In this document: positions 17,464 to 26,244 of the stretch, one piece after another
How the letters are laid out: every line of letters begins with the position of its first letter
Numbering within the stretch: position 1 is the stretch's first letter
From: Flavobacteriales bacterium
Lineage (GTDB): Bacteria > Bacteroidota > Bacteroidia > UBA10329
Assembly (NCBI GenBank): GCA_020635495.1
Contig: JACJZQ010000013.1
Coordinates: forward strand, 1-64,000
Reading direction: 5' to 3'
Length of the DNA stretch: 64,000 nucleotides
The notes under the pieces: generated by a model
What the model saw: the letters and a program-made list of their open reading frames with translations, nothing else
Told to the model about the DNA's origin: nothing
Databases searched by the model: none
Position numbers and translations under genes: made by a program

Positions 17464-18624
17464 CTACTTCCCCGTCAACCGCTGCAACTCGGCCAGTAGT
17501 TCGGTCTTTTCCTCTTCTGTGTACATGGCCGAAGTTGCCAGATTCTTCTTGAACTCGGTGGCATTGGCAGTCACATCTTCCGACAAGGCAAGCTGCGCCT
17601 CTATCATGTACAGGAAGGCTTCTGAGAAGTTAGGATAATGTGTCAGCATCACGTTCCAAGCTTCGATGGCCTCATGATATTGTTCCTTATTGAAACACTC
17701 CCAGCCCTTGCCATTGAGCACTCCCAAAGAAAGCCCCAATGGTTGTCCATAATGGGCTTCAATATTTTCTACAAGTTCTTGCACAGCGGCATGTCCACCT
17801 TTCTCACCGCGCATGTAGGCCGATTGTTGCAACGACCAATACTCGAACACATCGTAAAGCGCGGGCGCTATCACCAATCCGGGAGTGGCGTTGTGGTCAG
17901 CGTCCTTAAAGAGTTTTCCATCAACGTTGAAGTGGTTGTTTCTCTTAGTGTGGATCAGGGAATCCATAGTGTGGAAATCCTCTGGATAATCGTTACCAAT
18001 GCCAAAGCGGTAATACAGGGTTGATGTACGCTCCGTGCCAAGTACCACGGCCACCGAATCGGTCAGGTGTACATTCTTTTCATGGAAGAACGGACTGAGC
18101 GAGATGACCCCGTTCAGTTCATTGCCACGCGAACGGAGCAGACCTGTGGTAAAATAGCCATAGCGCGAATGTCCGATGAACAACCGGAACTTACTTGCCT
18201 TGAACCGCCTTTCTGCCAACGGTAGCAGTTCTTCGAACAGAAAGCCCTCGTTTGCTTCGGCCAATCCGTTTTTGGATGTGGCAAGAGGCAGCGTTTCCTT
18301 GTACCGATGTTCTTGGTCTGAATCAATGCCGATGATGATGCACGAGGGCATCTGCTCATTGCTGGTAAGGTAATCGATGGTGTTGATGATGTAGTTGTGG
18401 CTGCGTTGATTCTGACGGTCGAATACTACCACCACCGGGAAATCTTTGTCCACATTCTGCTGCCATTCGAAGGGAACGGTTACGGTAATATCCCGGTCAT
18501 AACCCAAATGCTTGGAGGTAATGGTTGTGTCGAGCAATAACTTATATCGCTCGTATTCCTGAGCAGACGCTGTAAGCACAGATGCGAACTGAACAAGAAG
18601 GAAAAAGAAAACGGTGTGGTTCAA
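17464..18624 (-). CDS. Exported esterase of the enterochelin-esterase/esterase D type
   Basis: A 386-residue exported alpha/beta hydrolase. TTG 18624 begins a clear signal peptide (MNHTVFFFLLVQFASVLTASAQ) and no ATG lies ahead of it. Residues about 35-250 match the putative-esterase family: FPVVVVFDRQN, IIIGIDSD, and the nucleophile elbow GHSRYG with Ser at about 172. The C-terminal 100 residues are helical and TPR-like (GWECFNKEQYHEAIEAWNVMLTHYPNFSEAFLYMIEAQ). Relatives cleave siderophore or acyl esters; substrate here is unknown. Confidence 0.85.
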   Translation of the reverse strand: MNHTVFFFLLVQFASVLTASAQEYERYKLLLDTTITSKHLGYDRDITVTVPFEWQQNVDKDFPVVVVFDRQNQRSHNYIINTIDYLTSNEQMPSCIIIGIDSDQEHRYKETLPLATSKNGLAEANEGFLFEELLPLAERRFKASKFRLFIGHSRYGYFTTGLLRSRGNELNGVISLSPFFHEKNVHLTDSVAVVLGTERTSTLYYRFGIGNDYPEDFHTMDSLIHTKRNNHFNVDGKLFKDADHNATPGLVIAPALYDVFEYWSLQQSAYMRGEKGGHAAVQELVENIEAHYGQPLGLSLGVLNGKGWECFNKEQYHEAIEAWNVMLTHYPNFSEAFLYMIEAQLALSEDVTANATEFKKNLATSAMYTEEEKTELLAELQRLTGK

Positions 18625-18756
18625 TAATTCGGGTTTTGAAGGGGCGGAAGATACAGGAAAGCCATTACTGGAAACGTGAAGGAGTAGACCTTCAAGGTTT
18701 TGACTGCCGAAGCTGAATCTATCAGTTCAACTGTTTGGCTGTCTTGTAGACCCTGA

Positions 18757-18773
18757 ATCCGCCTTAGGCGGAT
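18757..18773. repeat. Short palindromic hairpin ATCCGCC-TTA-GGCGGAT
   Basis: A perfect 7-bp stem with a 3-base loop placed 6 bases after the stop of the NTF2-like gene on the minus strand. It lacks a U-tract, so it resembles the dispersed palindromic elements common between Bacteroidota genes more than a classical terminator. Confidence 0.55.
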
Positions 18774-18778
18774 CAGCA

Positions 18779-19279
18779 TCATTCCGCATCATACGCTGCT
18801 GGAATAGGAACTCCATTCTCATCGCTTGCCCAAAGAATGCTGGTGATCCACCAACGGGTTCCATCATAATACAACTGGTAACTGTTGATGCCTTTCTCCT
18901 CGCGGTGTCCTTTGGCGTAATACCCTTGGAAAACATGCGCGATCCCGTTGTATTCGTCCACGGTCTTTTTGAGTTCATATTCTAAGAACCCATTGTTCTC
19001 ATAACCGCGTCTGCCAATTCGCACGAATTCCTCAAGCGAAAACGACCGATACCTTCCAGTTCCAAGCGTATCCTGTTCTACGAAAGCGAATGTGGCGTTG
19101 GGTGTAAAGAGGTTTCTGAAAACATCCCAATCACGGACTTTACCCTTTTCGCCAGAGATGATCTCCAACCCTTTATTGACGATGCCATCTATGGTTTTGG
19201 TGTGTTCAGGAACGTTGGTCTGCCCAAGAACTTGAGCGGAAAGTGAAAGGCAGAATAGGAGGGATAAGAGTCTGTGCAT
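18779..19279 (-). CDS. Exported NTF2/SnoaL-like protein
   Basis: A 166-residue protein with a signal peptide (MHRLLSLLFCLSLSAQVLGQ) and a cone-shaped NTF2-like domain: TIDGIVNKGLEIISGEKGKVRDWDVFRNLFTPNATFAF, FSLEEFVRIGRRGYENNGFLEYEL, and YQLYYDGTRWWITSILWASDENG at the end. This fold serves as ligand-binding or enzyme (isomerase, cyclase) domain, and small exported members are of unknown function. No catalytic residues can be assigned. It is followed by a hairpin and separated from the esterase by about 155 bases. Confidence 0.75.
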   Translation of the reverse strand: MHRLLSLLFCLSLSAQVLGQTNVPEHTKTIDGIVNKGLEIISGEKGKVRDWDVFRNLFTPNATFAFVEQDTLGTGRYRSFSLEEFVRIGRRGYENNGFLEYELKKTVDEYNGIAHVFQGYYAKGHREEKGINSYQLYYDGTRWWITSILWASDENGVPIPAAYDAE

Positions 19280-19357
19280 GGCTTTTGCTTATGACCAAAA
19301 GTACATTTGACGGTATCGTTTTCGGAATTTTGTTGTGATAACCTTCCTTTGAGCGTC

Positions 19358-19378
19358 ATGCTGAACTTGGTTCAGCAT
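19358..19378. repeat. Palindromic intergenic repeat ATGCTGAAC-TTG-GTTCAGCAT
   Basis: A perfect 9-bp stem with a TTG loop, 8 bases beyond the stop of the last gene of the three-gene unknown operon. The sequence GTCATGCTGAACTTGNTTCAGCAT is of a type seen dispersed in many Bacteroidota genomes (recalled, not checked). It may end the transcript or be a mobile palindrome. Confidence 0.55.
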
Positions 19379-19385
19379 ATATCGG

Positions 19386-19838
19386 TTAATTAATTCCAAA
19401 TTGACTATCAATGATTTCTTGTATCGTTCTCCCACGGTAATACATTTTTTTCAAAAGATTGGGGTCATAGGTATTAACAATACCATCACTCAAATACATT
19501 TTGGTCTCATAATCCAGTTTTAAGAGAATATCCTCATTTCGGTCGGCACTAGGAAATGGAGGGTTTTCGTACCTATTCAAATAGCAGTAGACTATGTAGA
19601 GCATACAGTCTTCTGGAAGTTCTTCATTTCGCTCTTCAGCCACTTGTTCAAAGGCGGTTCTAACCTCATAATTGACCCTTCTTATGTTAGCATCAGAAGT
19701 TGCTTGAGTTGGTGCCTTACCATATTTGGCTCCCATTGCTCTGAAACCTTCGGCAAGTGAAGCATAATCGTCTCTATTAAAGTCTCTCCAGCGTTCTTGG
19801 TCAGGATTACTGCGTATCAGTTCTACAAATGCACTCAT
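19386..19838 (-). CDS. Hypothetical protein, third gene of an unrecognised operon
   Basis: I do not recognise this 150-residue protein. It has no signal peptide or membrane segment. It is mostly helical, with conserved-looking aromatic and charged stretches (RSNPDQERWRDFNRDDYASLAEGFRAM, EVRTAFEQVAEERNEELPEDCMLYIVYCYLNRYENPPFPSADRNE). Its start overlaps the stop of the preceding gene by 4 bases (19835-19838), so translation is likely coupled. Base composition is more AT-rich than neighbouring metabolic genes. It could be part of a small effector or stress module, but nothing in the sequence fixes a role. Confidence 0.7.
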   Translation of the reverse strand: MSAFVELIRSNPDQERWRDFNRDDYASLAEGFRAMGAKYGKAPTQATSDANIRRVNYEVRTAFEQVAEERNEELPEDCMLYIVYCYLNRYENPPFPSADRNEDILLKLDYETKMYLSDGIVNTYDPNLLKKMYYRGRTIQEIIDSQFGIN

Positions 19839-20260
19839 TTTGTCAAGTATTCATCAAGGAAGTTCTGAAAATCAGAACCATCGTCAATGTAAATTCGCTC
19901 GTTCTTTTTAACCGTTCTATCAGAAATGATGAACTGAGAACACTCCGAAAGTTCCACTATCTCATCATTCTCTGTTTCGAAGATGATGTCGAGATAATTC
20001 TGGCTATTGTTCCCTATAAACGAAATGCCCGAACATCCCTTTTTGCACTCTCCGCAACAACCTTCATATGGAATAAGTTTCGTGTCTCCATTCTTTTGGA
20101 ACTTGTCGACTGCAGCTTCAAGCAACTCGAAAAACCTATCTCTTGGGAGGTCTTGGTAGTTAATGGTGTTTGGGAGATTTCTCTTTAGGACATTCAAGTC
20201 CAAGCTACCGATTTGAATGGTAAAGTGTTCAACGGAAGATGAGTGTTGAAACTGCGACAT
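19835..20260 (-). CDS. Hypothetical Cys-rich protein, second gene of an unrecognised operon
   Basis: A 141-residue soluble protein I do not recognise. A Cys cluster of the form CCxxCxxxC (YEGCCGECKKGCSG, about residues 69-79) suggests a metal or disulfide site, placed between a helical N-terminal part (LPRDRFFELLEAAVDKFQK) and a beta-rich C-terminal part (YLDIIFETENDEIVELSECSQF). It starts 8 bases after the previous gene and overlaps the next by 4, so the three genes form one unit. Function unknown. Confidence 0.7.
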   Translation of the reverse strand: MSQFQHSSSVEHFTIQIGSLDLNVLKRNLPNTINYQDLPRDRFFELLEAAVDKFQKNGDTKLIPYEGCCGECKKGCSGISFIGNNSQNYLDIIFETENDEIVELSECSQFIISDRTVKKNERIYIDDGSDFQNFLDEYLTK

Positions 20261-20268
20261 CTAATTAT

Positions 20269-20856
20269 CTAAAACCACTTAAGATTATGCTTGTCCGTAT
20301 AATAGAAAAGAGCGTCCATTACTTCTTCTAAGGAGAACCCGTGACAAACATATTTTTGGACCGTAGCCTCAAACGCATTCACTTCCTTGGTTCCTGTAAA
20401 GCAGATAAAGAAATGTCCTCTATCATGTTTATGGTAGAAGCCTGGTTTCCTTTTTCTCATTTCATGACGAATTCGGGCAATACAAGCTTCGACTATTTCT
20501 TCATCAATTGGGCTTTTACCTCCAACTGAAACATCGACATGTCCGTTTTTCTTTTGAAGGTTAATCATGAAAATCCAATTACCTGTGGCTTTACATTCAT
20601 CGACTAATAAATCATAGTCATAGAGTTTGTGTCCATTCACTTCAACTTCTTGTACTTCAACGAATGGGGAATTACAAAATACACAACGGTGTCCATCTTT
20701 TAATCTCCAATGCATCACTTGCAAACCAACTTCGTAATCTGTCTTAGAGAGGTATTCTTCTTCCAAGCCTTCATAGATCATCATGGTGTGCGGAGAACTC
20801 TCGCGGTTCATGCAAGAATTACATCCCAGATAATAGTTAATGGCTAACAAGCTCAT
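20269..20856 (-). CDS. Hypothetical protein with two CxxC pairs, first gene of an unrecognised operon
   Basis: A 195-residue soluble protein I do not recognise. Two CxxC pairs, CNSC near the N-terminus (about residues 12-15) and CVFC at about 58-61, could form one zinc site. The middle contains LLVDECKATGNWIFMINLQKKNGHVDVSVGG, and the C-terminal half is basic and His-rich (RHEMRKRKPGFYHKHDRGHFFICFTG). The start ATG 20856 lies immediately behind the degraded pntB end, so pnt transcripts may continue into this operon. Confidence 0.7.
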   Translation of the reverse strand: MSLLAINYYLGCNSCMNRESSPHTMMIYEGLEEEYLSKTDYEVGLQVMHWRLKDGHRCVFCNSPFVEVQEVEVNGHKLYDYDLLVDECKATGNWIFMINLQKKNGHVDVSVGGKSPIDEEIVEACIARIRHEMRKRKPGFYHKHDRGHFFICFTGTKEVNAFEATVQKYVCHGFSLEEVMDALFYYTDKHNLKWF

Positions 20857-20869
20857 ATCTGTAAAGGCC

Positions 20870-22288
20870 CACTACAGCCCTTCAACTCAACCACCAACTC
20901 CGTAAGCGCTTCTTGGCATCGCGCCAAGAGCATGCTGGTCTTGTCGCGGTAAAGAGGTCGTTGTCAATACCAGCCAGCCCGCTCAGCATGCTGCGCGCTT
21001 GTTCACCACGGTGTTTGATCTTCCACATTCAGAATAGGCGTAATGACCGTAGATGGGCGAGGAGGAGTTGCTTCCTTGGCGGCAGGGTTCACCACATCGT
21101 TCGCCAAAACCAGCACCATCAGGTAGAGAACTCAGGTTGATGTCTTCCATCTCCGCAACTTGTCGTACTCCACGTTGCTTTCTGCAAGTAGCACGTTCAT
21201 GTGTCCGAACATTCGGCCGGCCACAGAATTGAATAGCGTATTTCACTACACCACGGCTTGCGGTATCTGTTCCAATTCATGCACCGTGTGCTGCGCCTGC
21301 GCCACAGCCAAACCATAACCAGGAACGATGATAGCGCTTGCTTGAATGGTTCAGCAACGCGCACGGCAAGGTCGCTCGGGTTCTTCAGTCTTTCTTGTAC
21401 AGGATTTCTGTTATTCGCCACTTGCGGCTGCTCCGCCTGAAACCCGGACCCACCTGTACCGAACGCACCGAATATTGCACTTTGTCAATGGGCGGTTCAT
21501 GGCGTTACACATCACCACAGTCAACGGGGAATAGTACCAGCCGAACCGACAAAGGATACCACCCGTCAGCATGGGCCCATATTACCGTAAAGAGGAAACC
21601 ACCGAAGGCGGCAGCCATTCCTGTAAATGAATTCAAGAAGCAGAGATGACCACAGGCATATCCGCACCACCAATTAACACGAACAGGATGCCAGTAGCTC
21701 AAGCTCAATCCAAGAAGAATGTAAACCCACATTTTCAGCATTGTCGTGAATGTGTCCACCGCCAAACACACGGTAAGTCCAACGTGATACGATAAGCAGC
21801 GTGTTGATGATATTGTGAAAGGCAGTCGGATGTCCTTGTTCAGGTTGCCGTTCAGCTTAAAATGCGTCGTACTACCCGCAAACGACACGCTACCGATCGC
21901 CCAAACCAGCGAAAATGGTGGCGAGAATGAGCCAATCATAAAGTATGCAGGTAATGCGGGAATTCAATCAATCGATGATGGCCGCACGCACCGCCCATTT
22001 TCCGTTGAACAGCGAAACCATCTGCGGCATAGCCGGTCATTTCCACGCTTGGCAATCACTGACAGCACGGACCCGATGGCAGTTCCACACCTATCCAGGA
22101 AGGTTGTGCAGGTGGTTTCCGCTTTCGTCAAATGTAAAGGAAAATGGTAGCAATGATGGCTACGGTCATACCTGCGGCTGCCCTGGTTTCCCGCTTCAGG
22201 CGGTCTTCGGACCGCTCATCATTTTTCAATCCCAGAATGTAAGTACCGATGCAATGGTACGCGTCTCCAATATGTAATCTCCCGTCAT
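20870..22288 (-). pseudogene. pntB: Transhydrogenase beta subunit pntB, broken by many frameshifts
   Basis: No frame is open for more than about 100 codons, yet pieces of PntB follow in the right order on the minus strand in shifting frames. Examples are AAAGMTVAIIATIFLY-like membrane sequence near 22150, then KYAIQF, an EMEDINLSS segment, SSSPIYGHYAY and VVNKR near the C-terminus (20983-21246). The final part reads ALTELVVELKG. Total length (about 1.42 kb) equals an intact pntB, so single-base gains and losses nearly cancel. The product would be the NADP(H)-binding, proton-translocating subunit. Either a pseudogene or a stretch of poor sequence. The start is ATG 22288, overlapping the pntAB stop in TGATG. 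Confidence 0.75.
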
Positions 22289-22614
22289 CAGTCTTTCTTA
22301 GCTGGTTTCTTCTTGAACATATCAACGTACGGTCAGTGACCACAAAGCCGCCCACTACGTTCAGCGTTCAGTATCACGGCCAGAAAGCCAAGGATCGAGG
22401 GCAATGATATTTGACCGGGCGATGCGGTTTCCCATCACAATGATGGCACCGACTATCCTGCCGCCTCCGTGAATGGCGTTGGCACCGCTCGCGGGCGGGG
22501 TGTACTGTGCAACCGGCACGCTTTCTGTGACTTCAATTCCAAAGGAATGATGGACAGGATGACGAGTCGCCGATCGTATCCAATATCGTAAACAAATGCG
22601 AGGATTGGTTCCAT
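22288..22614 (-). pseudogene. pntAB: Transhydrogenase alpha subunit part 2 (pntAB), frameshifted
   Basis: A short membrane subunit of the proton-translocating NAD(P) transhydrogenase. Pieces in changing frames spell the family pattern: IEVTESVPV, TP, SGANAIHGG, VGAIIVMGNRI, then GGFVVTDRTL and a lysine-rich tail ending before TGA at 22290-22288. The ATG at 22614 opens with MEPILAFVYD. Length (about 327 bases) is normal for a complete pntAB, but at least three frame changes are needed. It shares the fate of pntB and of the 3' end of pntAA. Confidence 0.7.
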
Positions 22615-22680
22615 GTTTTATTGATTGGTTGATAAATCCCCCGTCACAAAAGTTCCGCAAGCTCCACTTTTGCGCCACCC

Positions 22681-22752
22681 CCTTTGCAAAGGGAACTGCG
22701 CCATTCCTCCTTTGTAAAGGAGGTGCCGAGAACAGGCGGAGGATTTGTTCAT
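22681..22752. repeat. Composite palindromic repeat in the pntAA-pntAB spacer
   Basis: Two palindromes stand side by side: CCTTTGCAAAGG at 22681-22692 and CCTCCTTTGTAAAGGAGG at 22706-22723. They are followed by GGTGCCGAGAACAGGCGGAGGATTT. This arrangement resembles dispersed palindromic elements found between genes of many Bacteroidota. It lies in the spacer after the pntAA end and could fold into tandem hairpins in the transcript. Confidence 0.55.
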
Positions 22753-22754
22753 GT

Positions 22755-23877
22755 TAAAATTAGCGGTTTCTTTTGGAAGGACGGAGACCAGTTTACCATC
22801 TCTGATGATGAGCGAACCAGCGGTGATTTCATCTTCCATGTTCCGGATTGAACTGATTGTCAGTTGTCAGGTGAAGAAGGAAGTTCGATACGTTTTTGGC
22901 GAAAAGAGTTCGCTGGCGTTCATGAATGCGTGGCAGGGAGGTTTCGCTTCTCCGATGATGGTGACACCGCCAGCGAACTGGTTTCGTTCAGTTTGCTTCC
23001 AGCCACATTTCCACCTTGCAGAAACGCCATGTACGATTACCGCTCCAGGTTTCATCTTTCCCAGCATCTCATCCGTAATAAGTAGTGGTGCTTTTCGTCC
23101 TGGAATCAATGCAGTCGTAATGACAAGATCAGCTTCGGCAACTTTAGCAGTTACAACTTCCTGTTGCTTCTTCAAAAACTCTGGCGAAACGTTGGTCACA
23201 TAACCTCCGGCCATGTCCACGCTGTCGTCTCCTTCCACTTCAATGAACTTACCACCCAGCGATTGTACCTGCTCCTTCGTCTCTGGACGGATGTCTGAAA
23301 CCCAAACATTCGCTCCTAATCGTTTTGCCGTTGCAATGGCCTGCAATCCAGCTACACCAGCACCGAAGATCACAACCGTTGAGGGTTTGATGGTTCCAGC
23401 CGAGGTCATCAACATCGGGAAGATCTTCCCCATTTCTGCACCGCCCAACAGCACCGCTTTATAGCCTGCCAAATTCGCTTGCGAACTCAGCACGTCCATA
23501 CTTTGTGCCAGCGATGTCCTTGGAATGGCATCCAACGAAAAGGCATTCACGCCTTGTTCAGCCAATGCTTTCACCACATCAGGATTGGTAGCCGCAAACA
23601 GCAACGAGATAAGGGTTGAACCTGATTTCAGGTGCTTCGCTTCGTCCACCGTAGGTGGATTTACTTTCGCCACGACATCACAATCGTATGCGTTCGCTTT
23701 GGCACCGATAATCGCACCTGCCTGTTGGTAATCGCCATCAGAAAAGAATGAACCGTCTCCAGCTCCGCTCTCTACGATGATCTCAAATCCCTTGGCTTTC
23801 AGTTGTTTGACGATGGTCGGGGTAATCGCCACACGCGTTTCCCGTGCTTGGGTCTCCTTAGGTACTCCTATTTTCAT
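22755..23877 (-). pseudogene. pntAA: Transhydrogenase alpha subunit part 1 (pntAA), intact to about residue 282, then frameshifted
   Basis: The NAD(H)-binding subunit of the proton-translocating transhydrogenase. From ATG 23877 the frame is good: MKIGVPKETQARETRVAITP, AEMGKIFPMLMTSAGTIKP, the Rossmann motif GAGVAGLQAIATAKRLGA and ALIPGRKAPLLIT. At about 23031 the frame shifts: the stretch that should read GAVIVDMAFLQGGNVAGSKL instead continues as GAVIVHGVSARWKCGWK. Further shifts follow before MEDEITAGSLIIRDGKLVSVLPKE (22839 downward). The uninterrupted frame as sequenced ends at 22867 (336 residues). If the indels are sequencing errors, this is a normal gene of about 370 residues. A TAnnTTTG-like box at 23883-23890 lies very near the start. 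Confidence 0.8.
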
Positions 23878-23907
23878 GCAATCAAATGTATACGTTTTGA
23901 AGTTGGA

Positions 23908-25596
23908 TTATTCTTCGTGGGCTGACGAATTGGATTGTTCGGTCAAACGGTCAAATATTTCCAACTCTTCATCATTCAATGTCATTTCCTTAATGGCCAA
24001 AATAAGCTGTCGCGAAGACTGAATGAACGCTCTGTTCACGAGAAGCAGATGCGAAATTTCCATGTCCTGCAATGCTCCTTTGGATGTCTGCTCTGCAATG
24101 GACCGTACAAACCGCTCATCTTCTTTGGTCAGATGCTTTAACGATTTATCCAGTTTAGAAGCGATTTCCGCGTGACGCGTTTCGCCCAGAAGTCCTGAAA
24201 GCTTCAGGTAGAGTTCGATGAGCCGTTTTCGGAATTCTGCGTTGGTCTGTGTAACGAATGAACTTTCAGAAGCATCAAAATCATCGAAATTATGCCGCAC
24301 ATCTTTGATGGACTTTGCCGAATGCAAGGCCATGCGGGCAGCATGCAACTGGCGGTTGACCAATGCCGTTTCTTCCTTGTCCATTTCGGATGATAGCATG
24401 GTTGCCGCAAAGGAGAAGATCTCCGCTTGCAGTAGATTCAGTTTCTCATAATGGTCCTCGAGCGAAAGCTTCTCAGAATGACGTTGTCCCGATAAAACCA
24501 GCGATACATCTATCCGCAGCGTCTTCAGGTTGTACTCAATTGTTTCTCTGATGAGGTGTGCAATCTCGTTCTGAATGCCCGCAATCGCAGCATCACTGAT
24601 ATTCGGAGATGCATTCTGAAGGTACTCCGTTACCTGCGTCACCTTATCAGGGTAGGCCTTGATGAGCAGCTTCGCGAATAGCCCAATGAACGGAACAAAC
24701 ACCAACACACCAATAACGTTGAACAGTGTGTGATACAAAGCCACACCCATAACGGCATTCTCTGTCGGTGAACCGATAATGAGCGTTATGACCCAAACCA
24801 GTACCGGTAGCATGGCAAGACCGATTATGGCCGAAATGAGATTGAACGTAAGATGACTCAATGCAACCCGTTTCTTGATCTGAGAGCCGCCAATTGCCCC
24901 AAGGATCACGGTGGTGGTGGTACCCACATTAGCACCTACTACCATGGCTGCGGCCATATGAAACCCAATAACCTGTGCATTCAACGCGGTAAGCACAATG
25001 GCGATGGTGGCCGAACTGCTTTGCATGGTTGCCGTGAGGAGCAATCCGACCAAGGCGTAAACCACAATGCCGTAATCGGGTAAAGAGGCCATGTCGAAGG
25101 TTTCGGTCAGTTCCGTCACACTCTGCTTCATGTAATCCAACCCCATGAAGAGGAAACCGAATCCGACCAGCAAACGGCTGAGGTTTGAGTAACGTTCTGA
25201 TTTCCCGAGGAAAATGAGCCCAAGACCACCAATTCCTATGAGCGGAAGTGAGAACGCTTCGATATCGATCTTAAAACCGAAATAGGCAACTATCCATGCC
25301 GTAACGGTTGTGCCAATGTTGGAACCGAGAATAACACCAATGGCATTGTCCATGGCCATGATGCCAGCACCCACAAAGGCCAAGACCATCAACGAAACGG
25401 CAGAACTGCTTTGAAGAATTGCAGTAACCGAAGCACCAGATACAATGGAGCGGATACGACCTGTGGTTGATGTACGGATGAACTTCTTGAAAGACCGACC
25501 TGCCAAGTTCTTGACAGCTTCTTCCATCAGGAACATCCCGAAAAGGAAAATTCCCAATCCGGCAAGCAGTTTCCATATGTCGAAGGTTTCTGGCAT
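23908..25596 (-). CDS. Na+/phosphate cotransporter family protein with PhoU-like tail
   Basis: A 562-residue inner-membrane protein of the bacterial NptA/PNaS family. Two inverted repeats carry the family motif QSSSA: ILQSSSAVSLMVLAFVGAG (about residue 60) and TMQSSSATIAIVLTAL (about 190), within eight to ten hydrophobic segments. The region from about residue 330 to the end is helical and resembles PhoU, ending in an acidic cytoplasmic tail. The protein should import phosphate with sodium. The stop is 31 bases before the pntAA start on the same strand; a strong terminator separates it from the FKBP gene upstream. Confidence 0.92.
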   Translation of the reverse strand: MPETFDIWKLLAGLGIFLFGMFLMEEAVKNLAGRSFKKFIRTSTTGRIRSIVSGASVTAILQSSSAVSLMVLAFVGAGIMAMDNAIGVILGSNIGTTVTAWIVAYFGFKIDIEAFSLPLIGIGGLGLIFLGKSERYSNLSRLLVGFGFLFMGLDYMKQSVTELTETFDMASLPDYGIVVYALVGLLLTATMQSSSATIAIVLTALNAQVIGFHMAAAMVVGANVGTTTTVILGAIGGSQIKKRVALSHLTFNLISAIIGLAMLPVLVWVITLIIGSPTENAVMGVALYHTLFNVIGVLVFVPFIGLFAKLLIKAYPDKVTQVTEYLQNASPNISDAAIAGIQNEIAHLIRETIEYNLKTLRIDVSLVLSGQRHSEKLSLEDHYEKLNLLQAEIFSFAATMLSSEMDKEETALVNRQLHAARMALHSAKSIKDVRHNFDDFDASESSFVTQTNAEFRKRLIELYLKLSGLLGETRHAEIASKLDKSLKHLTKEDERFVRSIAEQTSKGALQDMEISHLLLVNRAFIQSSRQLILAIKEMTLNDEELEIFDRLTEQSNSSAHEE

Positions 25597-25655
25597 TACC
25601 TCAATGTTAAGGAATTGATGAAAAGGATGGACTGATTTTCAACCGAAGGGAAACA

Positions 25656-25684
25656 AAAAAGCACCGAAACTATCGGTGCTTTTT
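25656..25684 (-). terminator. Intrinsic terminator between the FKBP and Na/Pi transporter genes
   Basis: GCACCGA at 25661-25667 pairs with TCGGTGC at 25673-25679 around a 5-base loop; the stem is flanked by five A on the left and TTTTT on the right, so it can work in both directions. It lies about 20 bases after the stop of the FKBP gene, whose transcript it should end. It also shields the Na/Pi transporter gene. Confidence 0.85.
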
Positions 25685-25704
25685 ATTCTAAGATGTTTAA
25701 ATGA

Positions 25705-26196
25705 TCAGTGATGGTGATGACCGCCTGGTCCGTGCGCATGACCATGGTCCAATTCCTCTCTAGTGGCATCTCGTACATCAACTACTTCAACATTGAAGTG
25801 TAGCGTTTCTCCAGCCAGTGGATGATTGAGGTCCAAAGTCACTTCTTCACCTTCGATCTTAGAAACATCTGCCAAAGAAACTCCTTGGTTGGTTTCCACT
25901 CTCACTTGCATGCCAACTTCCAACTTCTCGTCTCCATCTGCCTGAAAACTTGACAAGGGCACTATATGTACATTATCATCGCTTCTAAGTCCATACGCCT
26001 TTTCTGGTCCAATAACCGTCTCGATCTTATCGCCAACAGCTTTACCTTCCAACTTCTCTTCCAGACCGGGAATAATATTGCCGATACCCTGAATGAACGC
26101 CAATGGCTCTCTTCCTTCCGAAGAATCCAACACCTCACCGGTATCGTCCTTCAATGTGTAATGTATCAGTGCTACTTTGTTCTTTGTAATGGTCAT
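25705..26196 (-). CDS. SlyD-like FKBP-type peptidyl-prolyl isomerase
   Basis: A 163-residue cytoplasmic prolyl isomerase and chaperone. ATG 26196 (MTITKNKVALIHYTLKDDTG) matches the usual SlyD start; upstream codons to 26238 are not family-like. The FKBP domain is split by the insert-in-flap: residues about 1-65 with FIQGIGNIIPGLEEKLEGKAVGDK, the IF insert (KAYGLRSDDNVHIVPLSSF), and the return strand LDLNHPLAGETLHFNVEVVDV. The C-terminus HGHAHGPGGHHHH is a metal-binding tail as in SlyD, which delivers nickel in some bacteria. A promoter-like box lies 17 bases before the start. Confidence 0.92.
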   Translation of the reverse strand: MTITKNKVALIHYTLKDDTGEVLDSSEGREPLAFIQGIGNIIPGLEEKLEGKAVGDKIETVIGPEKAYGLRSDDNVHIVPLSSFQADGDEKLEVGMQVRVETNQGVSLADVSKIEGEEVTLDLNHPLAGETLHFNVEVVDVRDATREELDHGHAHGPGGHHHH

Positions 26197-26212
26197 ATCG
26201 CTTAATTTGCGG

Positions 26213-26220
26213 CAAACATA
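26213..26220 (-). promoter_or_regulatory. Putative -7 promoter box TATGTTTG for the FKBP gene
   Basis: The minus-strand sequence TATGTTTG fits the Bacteroidota consensus TAnnTTTG and ends 16 bases before the FKBP ATG at 26196. A TTG at 26238-26236 could be the -33 element, but the spacing of 15 is shorter than the usual 19-21. The divergent Crp/Fnr gene starts at 26245, so control regions must overlap. Confidence 0.4.
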
Positions 26221-26244
26221 GGCAAACCTAATTTCCAAAAGGTC

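Noticed and set aside
20913..22277. Several overlapping frames of 60-144 codons on both strands
   Set aside because: They are fragments or shadows of the frameshifted pntB and pntAB, not separate genes.
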